Positions 35,770-44,613 of a stretch of 64,000 nt of DNA are shown in pieces. Source of the DNA: CAVLDP01 sp963661945 (GTDB lineage Bacteria > Bacillota > Clostridia > Lachnospirales > Lachnospiraceae). Numbering within the stretch: position 1 is the first letter of the stretch; each line of letters opens with the position of its first letter. The stretch covers positions 1-64,000 of the forward strand of contig CAVLDP010000007.1 in assembly GCA_963661945.1 (NCBI GenBank), read 5' to 3'. The notes under the pieces were generated by a model. The model did not search any database, was not told the DNA's origin, and saw nothing but the letters and a program-made list of their open reading frames with translations. The position numbers were made by a program, and so were the translations under genes.

Positions 35770-37887
35770 TTAATCCTGCCAATAAATCTCTAATACATCA
35801 CCCGTTGAGATTGGCGTAGAATATCCACAAGGCTGACCATTCTGCTTAATAACAATGGCTCTTCCATTTCCTTCATTTGGATTGAAATCAATATAATTAA
35901 AGACATCAACGAAGATATAATTTTCCTTGCCAGAGATTCTCACATCATCTCCATTGACCGTAACTTCAAGATCAATCCCTGTCTCAATAGAAGGCTTACC
36001 TGTCTTATCTTCCGTCTCTCCATCAGCCTCATTCTCTCTCTTAGCCCTGATAGAAGCACCATGACTCTTCATCTCATTCCAAATCTGAGTTGCACTCGAA
36101 GAATCCGTAGAAATAGGAGCATCTAGTGTCTTCCACTCAATACTGAAGTTCTCATAGACAAGTGTATCCATCGTGGCTTCTCTATTATTTACAAAGAGTC
36201 CTTCTGATGGGTCGATTGCAACATCCATAAAGGTAATCAGCTGACCCAGGGTATAATAATTTCTGGTTTCGATAGAATCCCCTTCACTTATCTCATAGCT
36301 ACCAGGCTCCATACTACCATTGACTTCGACGAACTTCGGACAAACTACCATCTTGTCGTTCACATAGAAGGTCACCTTGTCGCTATCAAATTCCTCCAGA
36401 TCAGAAATCGTACATCTTGCTTCATGACCAGTTGTTGAAGAACGAACCTCAATATAGGAATTAGGCTCAAGCCGTGTATTCATGCCTACTGCTTCATCGT
36501 TCATAAGAACTACTGCAGATTCGCCCTCTTCACCTCGAACCATACGGCTTACACCATTTACTGTGAAATGAATCTCCCGTCCTCTCTTAGGGAAGAGTTC
36601 CTCTGTCGCAAGACCAGCCTGCAGAGCGGCATCCACAATCGTAAGATGTCCATTGTCATAGAGCTTCATCATCTCTCCATTGAAATGAATCATAATGAAG
36701 TTATTCTTCTGCTCGTAATAATTCAGGCAGATACCAATTGGAGTAACAAGTAGTGGATCCTTCTTAATATCTTCCTGCTCAAAGATGATATCCTTCATCA
36801 CCTCTTCGCCACGAAGAGCTACACGTTCCTTTACAATATCCAGCTTATCTGCAAGCATCTCGGTAAATCCGCCAATCTTACCGCCACCGCCAACAATAAA
36901 TGCAGCGCTTACGGATTTATCGCCATTTAATTCCTTGATCTTCTCTGCAACTGCAGTCGTAATCTTTGCACGAACTGGTTCTGTAAGCTTTAGAATCTCA
37001 TCCGCAGTTACTGTATGAGTCAGCCCCATGATATCCTCATAGGTAATCTCATCCATCATCGTGGAATCCTTCTTGATCTTCTCAGCCATGGCAAAGTCGA
37101 CAAGATACTGCTGTACAATCACCTCAGTAAGCTCATCACCGGCATATGGAATCATGCCATAGGCAACAATACTTCCATCCCTGGTGATACAAATATCTGA
37201 GGTACCTGCGCCCACATCCACAAGCGCAATATTCAGCATGCGGAAACTCTCCGGAATTGCTACATTGATTGCAGCAATAGGCTCCAGCGTCAGATTTGCA
37301 ACCTGAAGTCCAGCTCTCTCTACCGCAGTATATAGGCCATCCACAACATCCTCTGGCAAGAAGGTAACAATAATATCTTCTGCGATTTCATTTGCCTTAT
37401 GTCCCTCTAAGCTCGTAAATATCTCATCATTCAGGTAATACTTCATGACAGAATATCCTACACAGTAGAACTTGTATTTCTCGTCACCATTCTCCTTTAG
37501 AATATTCTGAGCCTTATCAATTCCCATAAGATCAAGTGTATGTAGGTCTTCGCCCGTAACGACAGTCTCTTCCTCATACTGATAAGAAATTCTGGTTGTA
37601 ATTGTACGAAGCACACGACCAGCCGCAGCGATACATACATCTGTCAAGGTGCATTCAATCTGCGCTTCAAGATTCTCCTTTACTGCCTGACAAACCTTGG
37701 CAACTCGTCCGATATCATGAATCTGTCCATCCAACATAGCTCTGGTCTCATGCTCCATACTACACTGAGCCACTACATAAAAACCATCTTCTGTCAGACG
37801 TCCGACGGTACCGACTACATTTCGAGTACCTATATCAAGTCCGAATACATAATCATCCGATAATCTCTCTTCTACCGTTCCTGTCAC
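35770..37887 (-). CDS. Large FtsA/PilM-like actin-fold ATPase with beta-rich C-terminal extension
   Basis: 705 residues, against about 420 for FtsA. Residues 10-400 have the ASKHA actin fold: FGLDIGTRNVVGTVG (phosphate 1), ALVDVGAGTSDICI (phosphate 2, near 235) and FIVGGGGKIGGF (adenosine, near 335), plus a segment like the FtsA 1C insert. Residues 400-705 are beta-rich with three related starts (FTVNGVSRMV, FYVNDKMVV, VTVNGDDVRI) and end GDVLEIYWQD. I see no C-terminal amphipathic membrane helix such as FtsA uses. Start codon is GTG with AAGGAG nine bases before it. It lies between coaE and the WalJ-like gene. Division, polymer or scaffold functions are inferred from the fold only. Confidence 0.85.
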   Translation of the reverse strand: MTGTVEERLSDDYVFGLDIGTRNVVGTVGRLTEDGFYVVAQCSMEHETRAMLDGQIHDIGRVAKVCQAVKENLEAQIECTLTDVCIAAAGRVLRTITTRISYQYEEETVVTGEDLHTLDLMGIDKAQNILKENGDEKYKFYCVGYSVMKYYLNDEIFTSLEGHKANEIAEDIIVTFLPEDVVDGLYTAVERAGLQVANLTLEPIAAINVAIPESFRMLNIALVDVGAGTSDICITRDGSIVAYGMIPYAGDELTEVIVQQYLVDFAMAEKIKKDSTMMDEITYEDIMGLTHTVTADEILKLTEPVRAKITTAVAEKIKELNGDKSVSAAFIVGGGGKIGGFTEMLADKLDIVKERVALRGEEVMKDIIFEQEDIKKDPLLVTPIGICLNYYEQKNNFIMIHFNGEMMKLYDNGHLTIVDAALQAGLATEELFPKRGREIHFTVNGVSRMVRGEEGESAVVLMNDEAVGMNTRLEPNSYIEVRSSTTGHEARCTISDLEEFDSDKVTFYVNDKMVVCPKFVEVNGSMEPGSYEISEGDSIETRNYYTLGQLITFMDVAIDPSEGLFVNNREATMDTLVYENFSIEWKTLDAPISTDSSSATQIWNEMKSHGASIRAKRENEADGETEDKTGKPSIETGIDLEVTVNGDDVRISGKENYIFVDVFNYIDFNPNEGNGRAIVIKQNGQPCGYSTPISTGDVLEIYWQD

Positions 37888-37890
37888 TTG

Positions 37891-38508
37891 CTACTTCTCC
37901 TTCTTACCCTCTAGTAACCAATCCATCATCCGATCTACTGAAGCGTAGGCCTCTTCCTTTGTCTTACTATTGTCAATCACATAATCAGCAGCCCTACGAA
38001 ACTCTTCATCACTAAGCTGACTATTAAAAATATCCGTAATCTTCGAATCGGAATATCCACGTGTTTCCTTAAGTCTATCCCGTCTCTTAGTCTCAGGACA
38101 ATATATATAGACAAGAGAATCCAAATACTGCGTGTAATTCTCCTCAATCAGAAGTGCCGCCTCAAGTACAAGAATCGAAATCTCTCCCGCATCTCTCGCC
38201 TCAGAGACCTGTCGAAGGACTTCCTCCTTCACTGCAGGATGCACAATGGAATTCATAAGATATCTCTTCTCATCATCCGAGAAAAGAAGTCTTGCCATAG
38301 CTTCTCTATCTACTGACCCATCCGCATGGAAGACCATATCTTCTGCAAAAGCTTCCCGAATTGCCTCATTGCAAGAGGTTCCAGGCAGAAGCAGATCCTT
38401 GGCAAGCTCATCTGCAAGAAGAATCTTCGCCTGATAATGTTCTTCTAAATAGGATAATATCAGTGATTTGCCAGCGCCAACGCCACCTGTTATGCCAAGA
38501 AAAATCAT
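37891..38508 (-). CDS. coaE: Dephospho-CoA kinase
   Basis: Last step of CoA synthesis: ATP-dependent phosphorylation of dephospho-CoA at the 3' hydroxyl. 205 residues with P-loop GITGGVGAGKS, the LADELAKDLL lid region and VLEAALLIEENY. GGAG is five bases before ATG 38508. It follows polA by 74 bases with its own extended -10 promoter, and the FtsA-like gene starts four bases after its stop. Confidence 0.97.
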   Translation of the reverse strand: MIFLGITGGVGAGKSLILSYLEEHYQAKILLADELAKDLLLPGTSCNEAIREAFAEDMVFHADGSVDREAMARLLFSDDEKRYLMNSIVHPAVKEEVLRQVSEARDAGEISILVLEAALLIEENYTQYLDSLVYIYCPETKRRDRLKETRGYSDSKITDIFNSQLSDEEFRRAADYVIDNSKTKEEAYASVDRMMDWLLEGKKEK

Positions 38509-38515
38509 ATAGACT

Positions 38516-38563
38516 CCATATCTAGTTGTTATAGTCCTACCTATTATACCATTTCTAGTTGTT
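38516..38563 (-). promoter_or_regulatory. coaE promoter with flanking 15-base direct repeats
   Basis: Extended -10 TGGTATAAT (TATAAT at 38548-38543) lacks a good -35. Two direct repeats, AACAACTAGAAATGG (38563-38549) and AACAACTAGATATGG (38530-38516), match at 14 of 15 positions and are 33 bp apart, about three helical turns. The upstream copy abuts the -10 and the downstream copy reaches the ribosome site. This arrangement suggests a regulator site. Confidence 0.5.
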
Positions 38564-38582
38564 TTGTACCATTTTCTTTTCT

Positions 38583-41327
38583 TTATTTGGCATCGTACCA
38601 GGTATGGCCAGCGTGCATATCAATCTCGAGTGGAACTAGTAGCTTCGCTGCTCCCATCATCTCTTCTTCCATTAACCTCTGTACCATCTCAAGCTCCGAA
38701 TCCTTGGCTTCTACTAGTAATTCATCATGAACCTGGAGCACAAGTCTTGATTCTAATCCTTCAGCCTTCATTCGATCGTGGAGACCAACCATCGCAATCT
38801 TGATGATATCTGCCGCCGTTCCCTGAATCGGTGCATTCATGGCAACTCTCTCTCCAAAGGATCTCTGCATGAAGTTGCTTGAAGACAATTCTGGAATCGG
38901 ACGAATCCTGCCAAATAAGGTCTTGGCCACTCCTGACTGCTTGGCATCTTCTACCAAGCCCTCTATATATTCCTGCAATTTCGGATAAGCGAGGAAATAA
39001 TTATCAATGTACTCCTTAGCCTCAGCCTTGGAGATATTAAGATCCTGGCTTAGTCCAAAGGATGATATACCATATACGATTCCAAAGTTAACCGCCTTGG
39101 CATTACGTCGCTGTAATTCAGTAACTTCCTCAAATGGAACATGAAATACAAGAGATGCTGTTGCCCTATGAATATCCTGTCCCCTTCTATATGCCTCAAT
39201 CAGATTCTCATCCTGAGATAAATGAGCAAGCACGCGAAGTTCAATCTGGGAATAATCCGCATCTAAAAATGTAGCGCCCTCCTCGGAAAAGAATACCTTT
39301 CGAATCTGCTTACCAAGTTCCATACGAATAGGAATATTCTGAAGGTTTGGATCTGTTGAGCTGATACGCCCCGTTGCAGTAACCGTCTGCTGGAAGGTAG
39401 AATGAACTCTTCCATCCTTGGACAGACACTGATTCAATCCATCTGCATAGGTGGATTTCAGCTTCGTAAGCTGTCGATACTGGAGAATGGAATCAACAAT
39501 TGGATAATCCGCTGACAGCTTATCGAGAACATCCGCAGAAGTGGAATAGCCTGTCTTTGTCTTCTTGGCACCAGGAAGTTCAAGCTTCTCAAAGAGAATC
39601 ACCCCAAGCTGTTTCGGCGAATTAATATTAAATTCCTCGCCTGCCGCCTCATAAATCTCATTTTCAAGCTCCGAAATTCGCTCCGACAAGGTTCTACCAT
39701 ATTCAAGAAGAGCCTTACCATCCATAGCCATTCCAGCCTGCTCCATATCCGACAAGGTATGAATCAGAGGAAGCTCCACCTCAACGTAGAGAGGAAGCAT
39801 ATCATTCTCCTGAAGCTTCGTGCGAAGAATAGGAGCAGACTTAGCTGCAACATAGGCATCGAAGCAGGCATATTTAGAGAATTTGTCCTTATCCTCTGTG
39901 GCATCAAGAAGACTTGCCTTGCCGAAGAAATCAGAGAAGGATGGAACCATCATCTCAAGCTCTTCCGAAGCAAGATAAGAAGTCTCATATTGACCAAGAA
40001 GTGGATTGAGTAGGTATGATGCTACGGAGCAATCAAAAACAGAAGGATAGGTATAGCCATCCTTGCGAAGATGCGGATCTACAAGCTTCACCATAGGAAT
40101 ATTAAGCTTTGGTAGCACTGCCTTCAAATCCCTTGTAGCAAGAGGTAGTCCTCGATCGATCAAATCTTGAATCGTATCAACTAACATCTGGCCAGAGATA
40201 TGATCCGATGCAGGAACATAAATTGCATCCTCTCCACTTGAAATTGAAAGTCCCAGAATTCTATATGGCTCTTCCTCTTCCGTAAATGAAAGCTGCAGCT
40301 GTCCATCCTCATCTGGATCAAAGCCCTTTTCTTCCTGATTTATCATATAAATGGTAAATCCAGCCTCATTTGTTAAATTCTCCACATAATCATGAAGCCG
40401 CTCTACCTCTTCTACAAGATGAAACTTATCCTCCAGCTCCTGATTGGATGAAGTATGCTCTACCCCTTCAAAACGAGGAAGAAGGTTCTTAAATTCAAAG
40501 GATTTGCAGAGTCGATAAGCCTCCTCCGTAAAGAGATTGCCAAGTAAAGCCTCATCAAGGGAAAATTCAATATCCGCATGAATTTCAATTCGTGCTAAGT
40601 CCTTACTAAGCATGGCCTGATCATAGAATTCCTTAAGATTCTTTGAAGCCTTCGGTGGCTTGAGCTCATCCACATGAAGATAGGCTTCCTCCACCGTGTG
40701 ATAAGTCTTAATAATACTTGTGGCCGTCTTCTCACCGATACCAGGAACTCCAGGAATATTATCTGCCGTATCTCCCATCAAGGCCTTCACATCGATAAAC
40801 TCGATAGGAGTAACACCCTTCTGCTCTAAGACATCTGCTGCAAAATATTCCTCAATCTCTGTTCCCGTCTTCTTGGTCTTAGGGATACTAATCTTAATAT
40901 GGTCCGATGCAAGCTGGAGCAAATCTCTATCTCCAGAGATAATTGTCACGTCAAATCCCTGCTCTTCTGCCGACTTTGACAGGGTGCCAAGGATATCATC
41001 TGCCTCAAATCCTGCCTTGGTAATTACAGGGACCTTCATTGCTCTAAGCATATCCTGAATATATGGCACCTGTTCTCTAAGCTCCGGATCCATTGGCTTT
41101 CTCGTGCCCTTGTACGCATCAAACATCCTATGTCGAAAGGTAGGCTCATGTACATCAAACGCAACAGCAAAATGCGTCGGCTTCTCTGTATCTATAAAAC
41201 GAAGCATCATATTCAGGAAACCATAGACACCATTTGTATGCTGGCCCTTAGAATTAGTCAAATCGGGCAGTCCATAGTAGGCTCGATTCAGAATACTATG
41301 TCCATCAATCAGTAATAATTTATTCAT
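38583..41327 (-). CDS. polA: DNA polymerase I
   Basis: Repair and Okazaki-fragment processing polymerase; about 914 residues. The N-terminal 5'-3' exonuclease (LLLIDGHSILNRAYYGL, ISGDRDLLQLAS, GIGEKTA) is intact. The 3'-5' exonuclease region is present but degenerate: where proofreading enzymes have D-x-E, this has TIYMINQEEKG, so proofreading is probably lost, as in many Firmicutes. The polymerase has DYSQIELRVLAH, KAVNFGIVYG and LQVHDELLVEA. The start is uncertain: ATG 41327 fits the family but has AGGA at 13 bases, and a TTG nine bases upstream has it too close. It follows pepP by 12-21 bases. Confidence 0.97.
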   Translation of the reverse strand: MNKLLLIDGHSILNRAYYGLPDLTNSKGQHTNGVYGFLNMMLRFIDTEKPTHFAVAFDVHEPTFRHRMFDAYKGTRKPMDPELREQVPYIQDMLRAMKVPVITKAGFEADDILGTLSKSAEEQGFDVTIISGDRDLLQLASDHIKISIPKTKKTGTEIEEYFAADVLEQKGVTPIEFIDVKALMGDTADNIPGVPGIGEKTATSIIKTYHTVEEAYLHVDELKPPKASKNLKEFYDQAMLSKDLARIEIHADIEFSLDEALLGNLFTEEAYRLCKSFEFKNLLPRFEGVEHTSSNQELEDKFHLVEEVERLHDYVENLTNEAGFTIYMINQEEKGFDPDEDGQLQLSFTEEEEPYRILGLSISSGEDAIYVPASDHISGQMLVDTIQDLIDRGLPLATRDLKAVLPKLNIPMVKLVDPHLRKDGYTYPSVFDCSVASYLLNPLLGQYETSYLASEELEMMVPSFSDFFGKASLLDATEDKDKFSKYACFDAYVAAKSAPILRTKLQENDMLPLYVEVELPLIHTLSDMEQAGMAMDGKALLEYGRTLSERISELENEIYEAAGEEFNINSPKQLGVILFEKLELPGAKKTKTGYSTSADVLDKLSADYPIVDSILQYRQLTKLKSTYADGLNQCLSKDGRVHSTFQQTVTATGRISSTDPNLQNIPIRMELGKQIRKVFFSEEGATFLDADYSQIELRVLAHLSQDENLIEAYRRGQDIHRATASLVFHVPFEEVTELQRRNAKAVNFGIVYGISSFGLSQDLNISKAEAKEYIDNYFLAYPKLQEYIEGLVEDAKQSGVAKTLFGRIRPIPELSSSNFMQRSFGERVAMNAPIQGTAADIIKIAMVGLHDRMKAEGLESRLVLQVHDELLVEAKDSELEMVQRLMEEEMMGAAKLLVPLEIDMHAGHTWYDAK

Positions 41328-41348
41328 GAAACTCAAAAAATCCTATTC

Positions 41349-43136
41349 TTAGATAGCTCTTGTTGCATCACGAAGCCATGCCTTCTCATCCTCATCAAGA
41401 TATGGTGAGATCTTCTCATAGACAGCGTGATGATATTCATTCAGTGTCTGCTTCTCAAGATAGGTCAGCATAGACACATCAACTGCATCTAAATCAAATG
41501 GAACAAATGTAAGTGGCTCAAACTTATAAAACTGTCCATACTCCGTCTTCTCTGCCTCTACGGTGAGAAGCTCATTCTCATGGCGAATTCCAAACTGGTC
41601 CTCAATATAGAGGCCTGGTTCATCCGTCGTAATCATTCCAGGCTTCAGTGGCCATACTCTCATACGGTCAGTCATACGCCAACGGAAGGAATTTGGTCCT
41701 TCATGAACATTAAGAATATGACCAACACCATGTCCTGTTCCGCAGCGATAATCAAGGCCCATATCCCAAACCGGTCCTCTGGCAAGAACATCCAGATTCT
41801 GTCCAGTAGCACCCTCTGGAAAATGAGCAGCAGCAAGACGTAGGTTTGATCTAAGTGTAACTGTAAAGTACTCTCTCATAAGATCACTAATTGGTCCAAG
41901 TACAATGGTTCTTGTGATATCGGTTGTACCCTCGAGATAATGTCCGCCGGAATCTACCAGAAGAAAGCCTTCTTCAAGAAGAGGCGAATACTTCTCAGGG
42001 GTTGCTTCATAATGCATCATCGCAGCATTTGGTCCGTAGGCTGCAATCGTATCAAAGGATACATCCAGGAAATGTTCCTGTTCCTTACGGAAGTTAAGTA
42101 AGACCTCCGATGCAGATAGCTCATCCATAGGAAGAGTACCAATATTCTTCTTGAGATAATAGATAAATTTACAAACTGCAACGCCATCTCTAATATGTGC
42201 AAGCTTGGTATTCTCGATTTCAACGGCATTCTTCACTGACTTCTCAAGTTCTGTCGGATTTGCATCTACTATAAGTCTTACACCTGATGGCAGTAAATGC
42301 GTCATCTTATAATTCACAATCTCATCATCAATAAGAACAGAGTCCACTGTAATGCACGGCAAATCCTCATAGATTGCATTATAATCTCTCACCTGAATGG
42401 ATGCCTCAGCAAGATAAGCGCGAACATCATCTGATAGTGAAGCAGCATCTACATAGAGGATTGCTTCCTTCTCTGTCAGAAATACATAGGATAGGAATAC
42501 TGGCACACAAGCAATATCATCACCGCGAAGATTTAGAAGCCAGGCAATATCATACAGTGAAGTAAGAAGGTGAGCCTTCGCGCCCTTCTCTACCATCTGA
42601 CCTCTAAGCCAGGCAATCTTATCTTCTACACTTCTTCCAGCATACTGATCTTCCAAAATCCAAATCGGCTTCTTCGGAAGAGATGGTCTATCAGACCAGA
42701 ACAAATCAAGTAAGTCTTCCTCTACTGCAAAATGTCCTGACTTCTTGTCCAGGATAGAGGCATATTTCTCACAAGCCTTTTTGGAGAAGAGACGACCATC
42801 AAAGCCCAGACATCCACCATCTATCATCTTATCTTCAAGATATTCCTCTACGGTAGGAACGCCTTCCTCTCCCATCTCAAATAGCTTCACATAGGTATCC
42901 TTCAGCTCTCTCTTAGCCTGAATAAAATAACGGCCATCTGTCCAGAGACCTGCTTCTTCCATTGAAATCACAACGGTCGCATTGGTTCCTGTAAATCCAG
43001 AAATGAATTCTACTCCCTTAAAATAATCACCCACATATTCAGAGCCATGAAAATCTGACATAGGAATCAGATAAAAATCAATTGCTCTCTTCTTCATCTC
43101 AGCACGAAGTGCATCTATTCTTTCATTTACTGTCAT
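41349..43136 (-). CDS. Xaa-Pro aminopeptidase (M24B family, long form)
   Basis: 595 residues: two creatinase-like N-terminal domains (about 1-300), a pita-bread catalytic domain (about 305-530) and a C-terminal M24 extension, as in eukaryotic-type aminopeptidase P. Metal ligands appear in LVDSGGHYLEGTTDITRT, CGTGHGVGHILNVHE, MITTDEPGLYIE and GIRHENE. It removes N-terminal residues before proline. GGAGG precedes ATG 43136. First gene of a transcript through polA, with an extended -10 promoter upstream. Confidence 0.94.
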   Translation of the reverse strand: MTVNERIDALRAEMKKRAIDFYLIPMSDFHGSEYVGDYFKGVEFISGFTGTNATVVISMEEAGLWTDGRYFIQAKRELKDTYVKLFEMGEEGVPTVEEYLEDKMIDGGCLGFDGRLFSKKACEKYASILDKKSGHFAVEEDLLDLFWSDRPSLPKKPIWILEDQYAGRSVEDKIAWLRGQMVEKGAKAHLLTSLYDIAWLLNLRGDDIACVPVFLSYVFLTEKEAILYVDAASLSDDVRAYLAEASIQVRDYNAIYEDLPCITVDSVLIDDEIVNYKMTHLLPSGVRLIVDANPTELEKSVKNAVEIENTKLAHIRDGVAVCKFIYYLKKNIGTLPMDELSASEVLLNFRKEQEHFLDVSFDTIAAYGPNAAMMHYEATPEKYSPLLEEGFLLVDSGGHYLEGTTDITRTIVLGPISDLMREYFTVTLRSNLRLAAAHFPEGATGQNLDVLARGPVWDMGLDYRCGTGHGVGHILNVHEGPNSFRWRMTDRMRVWPLKPGMITTDEPGLYIEDQFGIRHENELLTVEAEKTEYGQFYKFEPLTFVPFDLDAVDVSMLTYLEKQTLNEYHHAVYEKISPYLDEDEKAWLRDATRAI

Positions 43137-43185
43137 ATTTTATCCTCCAACATTTGATAAAATCTATCGCCCAAAAGGCATAGAT

Positions 43186-43194
43186 ATTGTACCA
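43186..43194 (-). promoter_or_regulatory. Extended -10 promoter of the aminopeptidase-polA operon
   Basis: TGGTACAAT on the minus strand (43194-43186), an extended -10, with no good -35; the leader is about 40 bases. It sits just past the ftsZ terminator. Confidence 0.5.
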
Positions 43195-43225
43195 CTTTTC
43201 CTCATCCAAACCTAGACCAAGGCAT

Positions 43226-43256
43226 AAAAAAACCACTAGTCCAACTGGACTAGTGG
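43226..43256 (-). terminator. ftsZ terminator
   Basis: CCACTAGTCC pairs perfectly with GGACTAGTGG around loop AACT (43233-43256); seven T follow on the minus strand. Confidence 0.92.
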
Positions 43257-43269
43257 AATGAATCAATGC

Positions 43270-44481
43270 TTACTTACGTGTCGTCTTCAGGAAATCTGGA
43301 ATCTTAATATCCTGAGGCTGACTGGTAGGCTGCTGTGGCTTCTGAATCCCCATAGTAGGAGCAGCTGACGCGGCAGTCTGTGTAGGTACCGTAGGTCTTG
43401 GTGGTACCTGATAAGAAGGTGTCGTAGTAGCTGCAGGTCTTGGCATTGCTGAAGCGGAAGACGTAGGTCTTGGAGTAGATGTGGAAGCATACTGCATGTT
43501 CGGGAAAGCTCCCCTCTGTTTCACTGCAGCACCCTCTTCTAGGCCTGTTGCAATTACCGTAATCGCAACTTCATCTGTCATAGTATCATCATACTTGGCA
43601 CCGAAGATGATATTAGCATCTGCACCAGCTAAATCCTGTACATAGCTTGCAGCATCGCTAGCATCTGTAAGAGAAATATCACCAGAAATATTAATAATTA
43701 CATGAGTAGCGCCATCAATCGTTGTCTCAAGAAGTGGACTGGCAACAGCAATCTTCACAGCCTCAATTGCCTTCTCATCGCCCTTGGCAGAACCAATTCC
43801 GATATGAGCCATGCCCTTATCCTTCATAACAGTCTGAACATCTGCAAAATCCAGATTGATCAGTGCTGGCAGATTAATCAAATCAGTAATACCCTGAACT
43901 GCCTGCTGTAATACCTCATCTGCCTTCTTAAGTGCATCTGGCATAGAAGTACGACGATCAACAATCTCAAGAAGCTTGTCATTTGGGATGACAATAAGAG
44001 TATCAACAGATTCCTTCAGTCTCTCAATACCTGAAACTGCATTCATCATACGGGTCTTAGCTTCGAACTTGAAAGGCTTCGTAACAACGCCAACTGTAAG
44101 GATACCCTGCTCGCGAGCAATCTTAGCAACTACAGGTGCTGCACCAGTTCCAGTACCGCCACCCATTCCACAGGTAACAAATACCATATCTGCGCCCTTC
44201 ACTGCAGATGAAATATCCTCAGAGCTCTCCTCTGCAGCAGCCTGACCGATTTCAGGATTCGCGCCTGCACCAAGTCCCTTGGTCAGCTTCTCTCCAATCT
44301 GAATCAGTGTAGGTGCCTTGCATAATGTAAGTGCCTGCTTATCTGTATTAATGCCGATAAATTCAACGCCGCCAATATTCTCATCAATCATTCTATTAAC
44401 AGCATTATTACCAGCGCCACCAACTCCAATAACTATAATCTTCGCACTGGAATCCGCCTCGTTATTCATTATCTCAAGCAA
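43270..44481 (-). CDS. ftsZ: Cell division protein FtsZ
   Basis: Tubulin-like GTPase forming the division ring. 403 residues. IGVGGAGNNAVNRMI, GGGTGTGAAPV (tubulin signature) and NLDFADVQTVM (T7 loop) are intact. A Pro/Thr/Ser/Ala-rich linker (about 320-385) leads to the conserved tail KIPDFLK, which binds partners such as FtsA and SepF. The start is TTG 44481: AAGGAGG lies eight bases before it, far too distant from an ATG four codons later, and MLEI matches the usual Firmicute FtsZ beginning. Last gene of the dcw cluster, with its own promoter. Confidence 0.98.
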   Translation of the reverse strand: MLEIMNNEADSSAKIIVIGVGGAGNNAVNRMIDENIGGVEFIGINTDKQALTLCKAPTLIQIGEKLTKGLGAGANPEIGQAAAEESSEDISSAVKGADMVFVTCGMGGGTGTGAAPVVAKIAREQGILTVGVVTKPFKFEAKTRMMNAVSGIERLKESVDTLIVIPNDKLLEIVDRRTSMPDALKKADEVLQQAVQGITDLINLPALINLDFADVQTVMKDKGMAHIGIGSAKGDEKAIEAVKIAVASPLLETTIDGATHVIINISGDISLTDASDAASYVQDLAGADANIIFGAKYDDTMTDEVAITVIATGLEEGAAVKQRGAFPNMQYASTSTPRPTSSASAMPRPAATTTPSYQVPPRPTVPTQTAASAAPTMGIQKPQQPTSQPQDIKIPDFLKTTRK

Positions 44482-44548
44482 GGTCTCTTCCTCCTTCTAA
44501 CTAACAAGCGATGATACTATCTCGCATATTCTCATAACCATATAGAAT

Positions 44549-44577
44549 ATAATATAGTTTTTCAGGGCAATTATCAA
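44549..44577 (-). promoter_or_regulatory. ftsZ promoter
   Basis: TTGATA (44577-44572), 17 bases, TATTAT (44554-44549). TGAAAAACT occurs at 44588-44580 and again at 44564-44556, a 24-bp period that brackets the -35 box. Confidence 0.8.
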
Positions 44578-44613
44578 CCAGTTTTTCAAAACTTTGGTAA
44601 ATAATCCACACCT

